Shown piece after piece: positions 8,169 through 14,481 of a stretch of DNA of 14,481 nt. Every line of letters begins with the position of its first letter. Position 1 is the stretch's first letter. The notes beneath the pieces are model-generated. The model did not search any database. It had not been told where the DNA came from and was given only the letters and a program-made list of their open reading frames with translations. The position numbers were made by a program, and so were the translations under genes. The DNA is from Candidatus Aalborgicola danicus. Lineage in GTDB: Bacteria > Pseudomonadota > Gammaproteobacteria > Burkholderiales > Burkholderiaceae_C. The stretch covers positions 1 to 14,481 of the forward strand of contig JADJBC010000049.1 of the NCBI GenBank assembly GCA_016703945.1, in the 5' to 3' direction.

Positions 8169-9065
8169 ATGAATACACTAGCAGTTGGTGCACATTCCAC
8201 GAGGGCTAGAGGCTCATTTGTCTTGCAGTTTCTGGGCGCGGCGCGCCTTCTGGACGCGCGATGGTTTCAGATTCTGTTTCTGGCCAGCTTCCTGTCCTTG
8301 GGTGCACTGGCACGCGACTTTGCGCTGACCGGGTCGCAGGTGTGGTTGACCTTCGGGAGCGCCCTGGCCACACAGGCCGCGTGGCAGTGGGGCTTGAACC
8401 TCCCCGGCAAGCGCCAATGGGGCGGCTACCTGAGTGTGCTGATTTCCAGCTTTGGCATTTGTATTCTGGTGCGCGCGGAAAACGCCTGGGTTCATCCCCT
8501 GTTGGCCTGTGCCGCTATGAGCAGCAAGTACCTCATCCGCAGTGGCCCTGCTGCTTGCAAGAGCCACCTGCTGAACCCTGCCAACCTGGCGGCGTTTGCG
8601 GCATGGGCCTGGTTGCCGGGCGCCTGGTTGAGCCCCGGCCAGTGGGGCTCTGAGAGCCTGGCCGCCCTGTGGTTTATCGCATTGGGTGGGCTGGTAACGC
8701 AGCGCATCAACCGCTGGGATGTGTCGCTGGCTTTCCTGGCAAGCTGGAGTCTTCTGTTGGGTGTGCGGCTCTGGTGGCTCGATTACGCCTGGAACCCTGG
8801 AGCCGCCATGTGGTTGCAGCAAGCCAGCAATGGAGCCGTCTTGCTGTTCGCCTTCTTCATGATCTCCGACCCTATGACGACGCCCCAGCGTGCCAGCGTG
8901 CGCATCACCTACGCGGTGTTGGTGGCCGTGGGGGCATTTGTCTGGCAGTACCTGCTGTTCAAGCCCCATGGCCTGATCGTGGTGCTGTTCCTGGCGAGCT
9001 GGACCGTGCCGCTGTGGAATTGGCTTTGGCCGCAACCGCGGTTCCAGTGGCGCGAGCCGGGCTGA
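8169..9065 (+). CDS. RnfD/NqrB-like polytopic membrane protein
   Basis: This is a 298-residue, highly hydrophobic protein with about 9-10 predicted membrane segments (for example residues 32-50, 84-101, 162-177, 185-200, 221-234, 247-263, 269-285). ATG 8169 is 11 bases after the upstream stop, with a G-rich Shine-Dalgarno-like run (GGCGGGGG). Family signs are SKYLIR followed by LLNPANLAAFA (residues 118-144) and MISDPMTTP (231-239), which resemble the NPA and DPxTxP motifs of RnfD/NqrB subunits. RnfD and NqrB carry covalently bound FMN on a Thr in an SGAT-type motif; I do not see one here, so this may be a non-flavinylated relative. The other Rnf/Nqr subunits and an ApbE flavin transferase are absent from the window. 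It probably works with the exported DUF2330 protein, and electron transfer across the membrane is a reasonable guess. Confidence 0.75.
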   Translation: MNTLAVGAHSTRARGSFVLQFLGAARLLDARWFQILFLASFLSLGALARDFALTGSQVWLTFGSALATQAAWQWGLNLPGKRQWGGYLSVLISSFGICILVRAENAWVHPLLACAAMSSKYLIRSGPAACKSHLLNPANLAAFAAWAWLPGAWLSPGQWGSESLAALWFIALGGLVTQRINRWDVSLAFLASWSLLLGVRLWWLDYAWNPGAAMWLQQASNGAVLLFAFFMISDPMTTPQRASVRITYAVLVAVGAFVWQYLLFKPHGLIVVLFLASWTVPLWNWLWPQPRFQWREPG

Positions 9066-9074
9066 CCCAGCACC

Positions 9075-10322
9075 TCACAGTTGGATGGCGGCTTGCACCA
9101 CGCGCCGCACCGAAGCCACCGCACTCTCCAGCAAAGGAATTCCCGGCGCTGCATAGGAGCCGCAGAAGAACACCCTCCGCTCTGGTTCTACGTGCAGGGC
9201 CTCCAGCCGTTGCGGGTTGGCCTGCGTGGCTAGGTCGACGACGGGGCGCTGCAGGCTGCAGTCTTGCAACACCAGCTCAGACGCAGGCTCCACCAATGGG
9301 TTGATGGTTTGAAACAGCGGCCGCGCGTCTTGGTACGCTGGCAACAGGCGGTTGACCCAGATGCTGACCATGGGCCTGTCAAACTGTGGTGCCAGCAGGT
9401 AGTTGACCGGGCACCAGTCGGCGCGCTCGGTGGGCATCAGGCGGGTGTCGTGGTGCATGACCACGCGCACCGTGCCGTAACGCACGGCCCCCAAGACCGA
9501 GCGCTCGTCGGGGCTCGCATCGTCCATCATGGCCATCACCTGGTTGGCTTGCGTGGCAAACACCACAGTGTCAAAGGTCTCGGCACTGCCGTCTTCCATG
9601 GTGATGGCCACGGTGTTGGCCTGGCGCCGCACGCTGCGAATGTGCGCACCCAGCCGCAGGTGCGCCACGCGTGTTGTCAGCGCCTGTGCAATGGCTTGTG
9701 CGCCACCTACGGCGCGGTAGACACTGGAAACAATAAAGTCACGGTTGAAATACTGCGCAATCACCTCGGCCGGGTAGTCGCGCACTTCCTGGCAGCTCAC
9801 GGTGTTGATGCCGGCAAAGGCGGGGATCAGGAAGCGGTCCGTAAACGTGCTGGAGTACTTTTGCAGGTCCAGGTAGTCGCCAATGGTGCGGTCCGCCAAA
9901 TCGCCTGCGGCCAGAGCGCGCGGTGCCTGCCACAGGAAACGTCCCAGGTCGAACAAGATGTCGCGGGATGTGCTGCGCAGCCAGGTGCCGGGTGTGACCC
10001 AGGGCAGGGTCTTGCCCAGCGCATGCAGGTTGCGGTAGCGAAAATAACAAGCGCCACCCAGATCGCTAAAACCCAGCGAGGCATCCAACGGCTCGACCGC
10101 CACACCGGTCTGTGCCAGCAGCGCAAACAACTCGGGGTAGTAGCCCGGGTAGATGACACGCAAGGGCACATCCACCACGCCGCCGCTCGCCTGCACGCTG
10201 TGCGCGCCAATCCCTAAACGTGGCTGGCGTTCAAACAGCGTGACTTTGTGTTTTTCTCCCAGGAACCACGACGCCGCCAGGCCGGCCATGCCACTGCCGA
10301 TGATTGCGATGTGTTGAACCAT
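9075..10322 (-). CDS. FAD-dependent amine-oxidase-like protein (COG2907-type)
   Basis: This is a 415-residue flavoprotein. Residues 5-25 have the FAD-binding Rossmann motif IAIIGSGMAGLAASWFL followed by the acidic VTLFER, and the C-terminus has VFFCGSYAAPGIPLLESAVASVRR, the typical second FAD contact. Between them, TVVFATQANQVMAMMDDASP and VRYGTVRVVMHHDTRLMP resemble the COG2907 family of predicted NAD/FAD-binding proteins. In many bacteria that family is clustered with DUF1365 and cyclopropane-fatty-acid-synthase-like genes for lipid modification; none of those is nearby, so the substrate is unknown. Start ATG is at 10322-10320 and has no clear Shine-Dalgarno sequence. The stop is 9 bases from the stop of the convergent RnfD-like gene. 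It is divergent from the HAD hydrolase gene. Confidence 0.8.
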   Translation of the reverse strand: MVQHIAIIGSGMAGLAASWFLGEKHKVTLFERQPRLGIGAHSVQASGGVVDVPLRVIYPGYYPELFALLAQTGVAVEPLDASLGFSDLGGACYFRYRNLHALGKTLPWVTPGTWLRSTSRDILFDLGRFLWQAPRALAAGDLADRTIGDYLDLQKYSSTFTDRFLIPAFAGINTVSCQEVRDYPAEVIAQYFNRDFIVSSVYRAVGGAQAIAQALTTRVAHLRLGAHIRSVRRQANTVAITMEDGSAETFDTVVFATQANQVMAMMDDASPDERSVLGAVRYGTVRVVMHHDTRLMPTERADWCPVNYLLAPQFDRPMVSIWVNRLLPAYQDARPLFQTINPLVEPASELVLQDCSLQRPVVDLATQANPQRLEALHVEPERRVFFCGSYAAPGIPLLESAVASVRRVVQAAIQL

Positions 10323-10349
10323 CGGAACATGCTAAGGCCAGAAGTTGAC

Positions 10350-10472
10350 TCACACCGGGTAAATTTTGACCGGCCGGGTTGCGTCCGGACGCTGCGCGCT
10401 TCAGCGGTGGCGAGGAAGTAAGGGCCGGTGTGAAAAGTTTTCCGGCATCTGGGAAGAGTATCCCCGGTGTCA
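10350..10472. promoter_or_regulatory. Three CCGGTGTSA-like motifs between divergent genes
   Basis: TCACACCGG (10350-10358) is the exact reverse complement of CCGGTGTGA (10425-10433). A third copy, CCGGTGTCA (10464-10472), differs by one base. All lie in the 200-bp gap between the flavoprotein and HAD genes. They may be half-sites for a regulator, but short GC-rich motifs can recur by chance. Confidence 0.3.
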
Positions 10473-10476
10473 TACT

Positions 10477-10507
10477 TTGCGTGACTCCATGCTGCCGCCC
10501 CTATAAC
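10477..10507 (+). promoter_or_regulatory. Possible promoter of the HAD hydrolase gene
   Basis: TTGCGT (10477-10482) and TATAAC (10502-10507) resemble sigma70 -35 and -10 boxes, with a rather long 19-bp spacer. Transcription would start about 10 bases before the ATG at 10523, giving a near-leaderless mRNA. That fits the lack of a clear Shine-Dalgarno sequence. Confidence 0.3.
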
Positions 10508-10522
10508 TCCCGTTCAACCTAC

Positions 10523-11248
10523 ATGCTCGATATTCAGCGCATCAAAGCCATCACGCTCGACCTGGACGACACCTTGTGGCCCATTTGGCCGACCATCCAC
10601 CGCGCTGAGGCAGCCCTGGTGGGCTGGCTGGTCGAGCGGGCGCCGGGTGCTGCAGCCGTGTTTGCCGACCCGCAGGCGCGCCTGGCGGTACGCGAGCATG
10701 TAGCAATAACCCGTCCTGACATCGCTCACGATTTGAGTGCCATGCGGCGTGAATCCATTCGCGCCGCCTTGGACCGTGCGCAGGAGGACACAACGCTCGC
10801 GGAACCGGCGTTCGACATCTTTTTTGCCGAACGCATGCGGGTGGAGCTGTTTGCCGATGTGTTGCCGGCACTGGCCGCGTTGGCGGCTCGGTATCCCATC
10901 GTGGCGGTTTCCAACGGCAATGCCCATGTGGGGCGGGTGGGGCTGGGTGAATTTTTTGTCGGCAGTGTGAGCGCCAGCGAATTGGGCGTGGCCAAGCCCG
11001 ACCCGCGTATCTTCCATGCGGGAGCGCAGACCGCCGGGGTCGCGCCCTCTGAGGTACTGCATGTGGGTGACGATGCCGCACTGGATGTTCTGGGTGCTCT
11101 GGGCGCCGGTATGCAGACGGTCTGGGTCAACCGCCAGCAGCATGCCTGGAGCCATACCGAGCAGCCGCACCACATGGTGACAAGCCTTGAGCAGCTCGTT
11201 TCGCTGATGTTGTGTAACTACTCAGCTCACGCAGCGAAGCAAGGCTGA
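10523..11248 (+). CDS. HAD-family (HAD-IA) hydrolase, 3' end altered by an IS66 insertion
   Basis: This is a 241-residue predicted phosphatase of the haloacid dehalogenase superfamily. Motif I is DLDDT (residues 13-17, nucleophile Asp13 and acid Asp15), motif II is VSNGN (Ser130), motif III is Lys158 in VAKPDP and motif IV is GDDAALD (Asp183/Asp184); all catalytic residues are present. A helical cap lies between motifs I and II, as in subfamily IA. ATG 10523 is chosen because MLDIQRIKAITLDLDDT gives the usual short N-terminus; the open frame upstream is not family-like. The last 11 residues (CNYSAHAAKQG) are encoded by the inserted IS66 element. Before insertion the gene ended LVSLML-TAA at 230 residues, the TAA being made by T11213 and the AA now at 12777-12778. 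The substrate is unknown, probably a small phosphorylated metabolite. Confidence 0.85.
   Translation: MLDIQRIKAITLDLDDTLWPIWPTIHRAEAALVGWLVERAPGAAAVFADPQARLAVREHVAITRPDIAHDLSAMRRESIRAALDRAQEDTTLAEPAFDIFFAERMRVELFADVLPALAALAARYPIVAVSNGNAHVGRVGLGEFFVGSVSASELGVAKPDPRIFHAGAQTAGVAPSEVLHVGDDAALDVLGALGAGMQTVWVNRQQHAWSHTEQPHHMVTSLEQLVSLMLCNYSAHAAKQG
11206..11213. repeat. Left target-site duplication of the IS66 element
   Basis: GATGTTGT directly precedes the left inverted repeat and is repeated exactly at 12769-12776 after the right one. Eight bases is the standard IS66-family duplication length. Confidence 0.95.
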
Positions 11249-12699
11249 ATAGTCTGGCGGTTAAACACGCTGACCAGGCAATCAAACAGATTGCCCTTTT
11301 GCTTGTGCATGGTGGCCAAGTATGAACGGATTATGAAGAACGTATCAGCGCCATGCTCGGTCCTGAAGCAGCCCGATATCTTTTGTTTCACCTTGGACAT
11401 TCGCAGCGCCTGCTCAGCCAAGTTGTTGGTGAACGGCACCCCGTCCTCTCGCATGAAACGCCACACATCCTGGCGATGCTCTCGCAAGCGCCTGAGCAAG
11501 TTGGCCGCCTTGGATTGCTTGAGCCTGCCTCTGGTGCCCAGGCCTGCGTCCTGTGAAGTTCCTGTGCGTTGGTTCAGCGGGTTGTATTCTTCACCGCGCT
11601 CCAACAGTTTGCTCCACTGGACCTCAAACCAGTCCTGGCGCGCTTGGGTCAATGGGCCACCTGCCAGATCGACCTCATTGAGCGCCTGCAACAGCAGGTC
11701 GATCATCTCCTGCGCCCAGGAGTCCCAGATCTTTTCGTTCTCCTGCTCGTGCACATACACCAGCTCACGGATGTGGTGGGCGTTGCACAGGCTGTGCGTG
11801 CAGTCCAGCCCTTTGTAGCTGATCAGCCCGTCGTGCACCAGTACGCCCTTGATCCCCTGGAGCAAGCCCAGAGCTTCAAAGGCCTGTGTCCCACGCTTGG
11901 CGTGCGGGGCCAGCCAGGTCAAGTGGCTAGTGACGGCGCAGTGCAACCAGAGCAGTTTGCCTTTGATGCGAATGCCGGTTTCATCGGCGTGTACGACGGC
12001 TGAACCTTGCACTGCTTGCCCGATACCCTCCACCGTAGGGCGCAGGGCAAAGGCGGCGTCTTGGGCAAAGCTTTGGATGCTGGCTTGGCACAGATTCGCA
12101 CCATAGCAGTCTTGCATCAGGGCCGCTGTGCGTGCCAAGGGGACCAGATGGTATTGGTTCAGGTGCACGGCCATGGCTTTGACGCTGGCGCCATATTGCG
12201 CCGGTGCGTTGACGCCTTCGGGCCAGGCGCCCAGGTGTACAGCACCGCAGGTGCAGGTTGAGCGCATTTGCTGATGCGCCACGGTGCGCATTCTCAGTTC
12301 GGGCAGCTCGAATACTTGGCGGGTTTCCGCCACATCGTGTCCGTGCAGTTCCAAGCGGCAGACGCTGCAATGGGTATCGCCCTGGTGTTGAATAGTCTCA
12401 TCGACGCACGCGCTCTGGCGTAGTGTGTTTCCACTGTGACCTTGTTGTCCGCCATTGGGCTTTGTGCCAGTTGGTCGCAGAGATTTCGGTGCCGGTTTGC
12501 CCAACCCGTCGCTCGACGGAGGCTTGCTGGAGTTTCGGCTATTGAGCGCCAATCGGCCTTCGAGCTGTTTGATGCGCTCTTGCATCACCGCCATTTGGGC
12601 CATGAGGTCTTGCACCTGCTGCTGCAAGGGCCACAGCATCCTGATCAACTCGTCCTTTTGTGCAACGCTGAGCTTTGTGAGGTCGGGTAGGTTTTGCAT
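11227..12699 (-). CDS. tnpC: IS66-family transposase (TnpC)
   Basis: This is a 490-residue transposase. Residues 15-50 form a leucine-rich coiled coil, followed by LNSRNSSKPPSSDG and a basic GGQQGHSG region typical of IS66. Probable zinc ligands are C111, C114, C149 and C151. The catalytic DDE residues are Asp239 in VVHADETG, Asp290 in VLVHDG and Glu429 in NNLAEQALR. The CNAHHIREL motif (305-313) is also characteristic. The start is the ATG at 12699; an in-frame TTG lies one codon upstream. The stop (11227-11229) overlaps the edge of the left inverted repeat. No frameshift or missing catalytic residue is seen, so it is probably functional. Its 3' end overlaps the end of the HAD gene on the other strand. 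Confidence 0.95.
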   Translation of the reverse strand: MQNLPDLTKLSVAQKDELIRMLWPLQQQVQDLMAQMAVMQERIKQLEGRLALNSRNSSKPPSSDGLGKPAPKSLRPTGTKPNGGQQGHSGNTLRQSACVDETIQHQGDTHCSVCRLELHGHDVAETRQVFELPELRMRTVAHQQMRSTCTCGAVHLGAWPEGVNAPAQYGASVKAMAVHLNQYHLVPLARTAALMQDCYGANLCQASIQSFAQDAAFALRPTVEGIGQAVQGSAVVHADETGIRIKGKLLWLHCAVTSHLTWLAPHAKRGTQAFEALGLLQGIKGVLVHDGLISYKGLDCTHSLCNAHHIRELVYVHEQENEKIWDSWAQEMIDLLLQALNEVDLAGGPLTQARQDWFEVQWSKLLERGEEYNPLNQRTGTSQDAGLGTRGRLKQSKAANLLRRLREHRQDVWRFMREDGVPFTNNLAEQALRMSKVKQKISGCFRTEHGADTFFIIRSYLATMHKQKGNLFDCLVSVFNRQTIQPCFAA

Positions 12700-12740
12700 C
12701 AAAACCGATTGTCGCTCACTATTTCATAGCAAGCTTCGAT

Positions 12741-12760
12741 TCAGCTCCATTGGGAGCTGA
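12741..12760. repeat. Hairpin at the right end of the IS66 element
   Basis: TCAGCTCC (12741-12748) and GGAGCTGA (12753-12760) are perfect 8-bp arms around ATTG. The right arm overlaps the terminal inverted repeat. The element lies upstream of the transposase start and in an incoming transcript could form a stem that limits read-through expression. Confidence 0.6.
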
Positions 12761-12768
12761 GTAGTTAC

Positions 12769-12776
12769 GATGTTGT
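12769..12776. repeat. Right target-site duplication of the IS66 element
   Basis: GATGTTGT is identical to 11206-11213. Joining the two flanks through one copy restores the HAD gene stop codon TAA. Confidence 0.95.
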
Positions 12777-12937
12777 AAGATAAATTGGCATCTAGCCCAC
12801 GTAGAATATAAGAACATTGCTATATATATGATAGCAATCGTGGCCAATAAATGACCATGACTCGCCGGTACGCGAGCCCATGCAAGCCGAAATACGGGGG
12901 CCTGTCGGCGTTTTCGATCAGGCACCCCAATAGTTAA
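12777..12937. other. Intergenic region downstream of the original HAD stop
   Basis: No gene is seen between the IS66 element and pncB (about 300 bases in all). This part contains an inverted repeat, ATTGCTAT (12816-12823) with ATAGCAAT (12831-12838), around a 7-base A/T-rich loop. It is not followed by a T-run, so it is not a classical terminator. The pncB promoter follows. Confidence 0.5.
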
Positions 12938-12966
12938 TTGCAAAATGCAAATAACAGCACTACAAT
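12938..12966 (+). promoter_or_regulatory. Sigma70-type promoter of pncB-nadE
   Basis: TTGCAA (12938-12943) and TACAAT (12961-12966) are good -35 and -10 matches with the ideal 17-bp spacer. Transcription would start near 12973, leaving a leader of about 100 bases. The -35 box is part of a small inverted repeat, TTGCA-AAA-TGCAA (12938-12950), which could be an operator. This promoter lies downstream of the IS66 element, so pncB expression need not depend on the HAD gene. Confidence 0.6.
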
Positions 12967-13071
12967 AACTCCCAAGGTGGGCAAAACAGTAAAGCAAGCC
13001 CTGTCGTTCCAAGCCCGGGCAACTGGTTTGATGGCAACGCGTCTGTGTCCACCGCACCCTGGAGTCACACC

Positions 13072-14307
13072 ATGCCCACCACGTCACCACTGTTTCAGCC
13101 AGTCATCCGCAGCTTGCCGGAGACCGACCTTCACAAGTTCACCATGCAGCAGCCCATGCTGCACTCCATGCCCACCAACCAGGCGGAGTACCACTTTGTG
13201 TGCCGCAACATCCCGGCCTTTGCCCTGGCCGAGTTACAGGCCGCGGTGAATGCCGAGCTGGACGCGCTGTGTGAATTGCGCTTTACGGAAGCGGAGCTGG
13301 CGTATCTGGGTGCGATGCGTTTCCTGTCGTCGGACTACATCGACTTTCTGCGCCTGTTCCAGTTCCAGCGCCGTTTCATCACCGTGTACACCCACGGAGA
13401 ATCACTGTCGGTAGTGGCCAAAGGGCCGCAGGTACACATCATGGGGTTCGAGATTTATGTGTTGGCCATCATCAACGAGTTGTACTTTCGCCGCCTGGCA
13501 CTTGCACAGGGCGAGGGCGCTGCTCTGGCCGAGGCCCGTGTGCGTTTGCAGGCCAAGATTGCCTTGCTGCGTAACTATGAACGCGCTGGACCAGAGCGGG
13601 TCAACCCGTTCGAGTTTTTTGATTTCGGCGTGCGCCGACGCTTTTCTGGTGCCTGGCAAGAGGAAGTGGACGCCACGCTGGCGCGCGAAGTGCCGCAGTT
13701 TTTCAAAGGCACGTCCAATGTGTACCTGGCACGAAAGCTGGGCCTCACGCCCATCGGTACCATGGCCCACGAGTACCTGCAAACGTTCCAGGCCGTGGGG
13801 GTGCAGCTCAAGGGTTTTCAGAAAGCGGCATTGGAATCCTGGGTGCAGGAATACCGCGGTGACCTGGGTGTGGCCTTGACCGATGTGGTGGGCATGGACG
13901 CCTTCCTGGCCGACTTTGACCTCTACTTTGCCAAACTCTTCGATGGACTCCGGCATGACAGCGGTGACCCGGTGGTGTGGGGCGAAAAGGCGTTGGCGCA
14001 CTATGCCAAACTGAAGCTTGATGCCCACGCCAAGCGCCTGGTTTTCTCCGATGGGCTGGACCTGCCCACCGCGCTGAGCCTGCACCGCCACTTTGCCGAC
14101 CGCGTGCAAACCGGCTTTGGCATTGGAACCAACCTGACCAACGACACCGGCCTCGCTCCCCTGAACATCGTCATGAAGCTGGTGAGTTGTAATGGCCAGC
14201 CCACCGCGAAGCTGTCCGATTCACCGGGCAAGACTTTGTGTGATGACGAGACCTTCCTGGCCTACCTGCGCCAGGTGTTCGCAAAGAAGACCGAATTCAC
14301 CGCTTGA
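13072..14307 (+). CDS. pncB: Nicotinate phosphoribosyltransferase
   Basis: This is a 411-residue enzyme (EC 6.3.4.21) that converts nicotinate and PRPP, with ATP hydrolysis, to nicotinate mononucleotide in the NAD salvage (Preiss-Handler) pathway in the cytosol. Start ATG 13072 follows GGAG (13061-13064) with 7 bases of spacing; a GTG at 13045 is in frame but lacks such a site. Family marks are LPETDLHKFTMQQ near the N-terminus (15-27), FFDFGVRRRFS (172-182), GTMAHEYLQ (229-237; His233 corresponds to the phosphorylated His), LRHDSGDP (293-300) and the phosphate-binding FGIGTNLTND (349-358). The length fits the bacterial enzyme. The nadE start is 10 bases after the stop, so one mRNA probably makes the first and last steps of salvage. 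No defects are seen. Confidence 0.95.
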   Translation: MPTTSPLFQPVIRSLPETDLHKFTMQQPMLHSMPTNQAEYHFVCRNIPAFALAELQAAVNAELDALCELRFTEAELAYLGAMRFLSSDYIDFLRLFQFQRRFITVYTHGESLSVVAKGPQVHIMGFEIYVLAIINELYFRRLALAQGEGAALAEARVRLQAKIALLRNYERAGPERVNPFEFFDFGVRRRFSGAWQEEVDATLAREVPQFFKGTSNVYLARKLGLTPIGTMAHEYLQTFQAVGVQLKGFQKAALESWVQEYRGDLGVALTDVVGMDAFLADFDLYFAKLFDGLRHDSGDPVVWGEKALAHYAKLKLDAHAKRLVFSDGLDLPTALSLHRHFADRVQTGFGIGTNLTNDTGLAPLNIVMKLVSCNGQPTAKLSDSPGKTLCDDETFLAYLRQVFAKKTEFTA

Positions 14308-14317
14308 AGGAGCCACC

Positions 14318-14481
14318 ATGTTGCGCATCACCAGTGCCCAGATCAATCCCACCATTGGCGACATTTCGGGCAACATCGCGCTGATGCTGCGTGCCGCCCG
14401 GCAGGCGGGAGACGAACACGCCGATCTGGTGGTGTTCCCGGAAATGAGCCTGACCGCCTACTACCCCGGCGACCTGCTTGA
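14318..14481 (+). CDS. nadE: Glutamine-dependent NAD+ synthetase, N-terminal part (cut by window end)
   Basis: Only the first 54 codons are inside the window. ATG 14318 follows AAGGAG (14307-14312, overlapping the pncB stop) with 5 bases of spacing. The sequence MLRITSAQINPTIGDISGN, then ADLVVFPEMSLTAYYPGDLL, is the start of the nitrilase-like glutaminase domain of long-form NadE; the Glu in FPE is the first residue of the Glu-Lys-Cys catalytic triad. The full enzyme (about 540-560 residues) would amidate nicotinate adenine dinucleotide to NAD+ using ammonia channelled from glutamine. It is coupled to pncB. Confidence 0.9.
   Translation, partial: MLRITSAQINPTIGDISGNIALMLRAARQAGDEHADLVVFPEMSLTAYYPGDLL

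Larger units (their letters stand above)
11214..12768 (-). mobile_element. Complete IS66-family insertion sequence, 1555 bp
   Basis: The ends are perfect 15-bp terminal inverted repeats: GTAACTACTCAGCTC at 11214-11228 and its reverse complement GAGCTGAGTAGTTAC at 12754-12768. The terminal GTAA is typical of IS66. An 8-bp direct duplication (GATGTTGT) flanks the element. It carries a single transposase gene (tnpC type) and no tnpA or tnpB, like the short ISBst12-type branch of the family. Intact ends, an intact gene and an exact duplication indicate a recent, possibly still active insertion. Confidence 0.95.

Noticed and set aside
9264..10217. Plus-strand open frame (317 codons) opposite the flavoprotein
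   Set aside because: The minus strand has FAD-binding motifs at both ends; this frame has none.
13402..14109. Minus-strand open frame (235 codons) opposite pncB
   Set aside because: pncB is unambiguous on the plus strand; this is a shadow.
1..14481. CRISPR array, tRNA, rRNA, phage genes
   Set aside because: I saw no regularly spaced direct repeats, no cloverleaf-like stretch and no phage structural or integrase genes.

Overview
The window is GC-rich DNA whose gene families and style suggest a betaproteobacterium, most likely Burkholderiales/Comamonadaceae (Rhodoferax- or Polaromonas-like). This is inferred from the proteins; no rRNA or other marker is present.

Left third (1-6.3 kb): damaged genes. 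Bases 1-240 hold nothing I recognise. A minus-strand pair follows: remnants of a sterol desaturase/fatty acid hydroxylase family protein (about 240-1074) and of a small conserved family with DUF1579-like character (about 1100-1690). Both are broken by many indels and substitutions. A plus-strand medium-chain dehydrogenase/quinone oxidoreductase (1796-2820) needs four one-base corrections to read through. A minus-strand group comes next: a SAM-dependent methyltransferase (5303-6311, one frameshift), an NDH-2-like FAD oxidoreductase (4059-5287, one frameshift) and a HipA/YjjJ-type kinase (2896 to about 4083) whose kinase domain is intact but whose N-terminus is broken and truncated.

Middle (6.4-9.1 kb): an intact two-gene operon of an exported DUF2330 protein (563 aa, Cys-rich, with a WCDPC motif) and, 11 bases later, a polytopic membrane protein resembling the RnfD/NqrB subunit of ion-pumping redox complexes. 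No other Rnf/Nqr genes are present. This is the best candidate here for a little-described system.

Right part (9.1-14.5 kb): a minus-strand FAD-dependent amine-oxidase-like protein converges on the operon and is divergent from a HAD-family hydrolase gene. An intact 1555-bp IS66-family element (11214-12768) sits exactly at the HAD stop codon. It has 15-bp perfect terminal inverted repeats and an 8-bp target duplication (GATGTTGT). The insertion removed the native TAA, so the HAD protein now ends with 11 residues encoded by the element. Beyond it, a good sigma70-type promoter precedes pncB (nicotinate phosphoribosyltransferase), which is followed closely by the start of nadE (glutamine-dependent NAD+ synthetase, cut by the window end). 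Together these form an NAD salvage operon.

The contrast between an indel-ridden left part and a clean right part (no frameshift seen from about 5.61 kb to the end) means either real gene decay or poorer sequence quality on the left. The two cannot be separated from the sequence alone.
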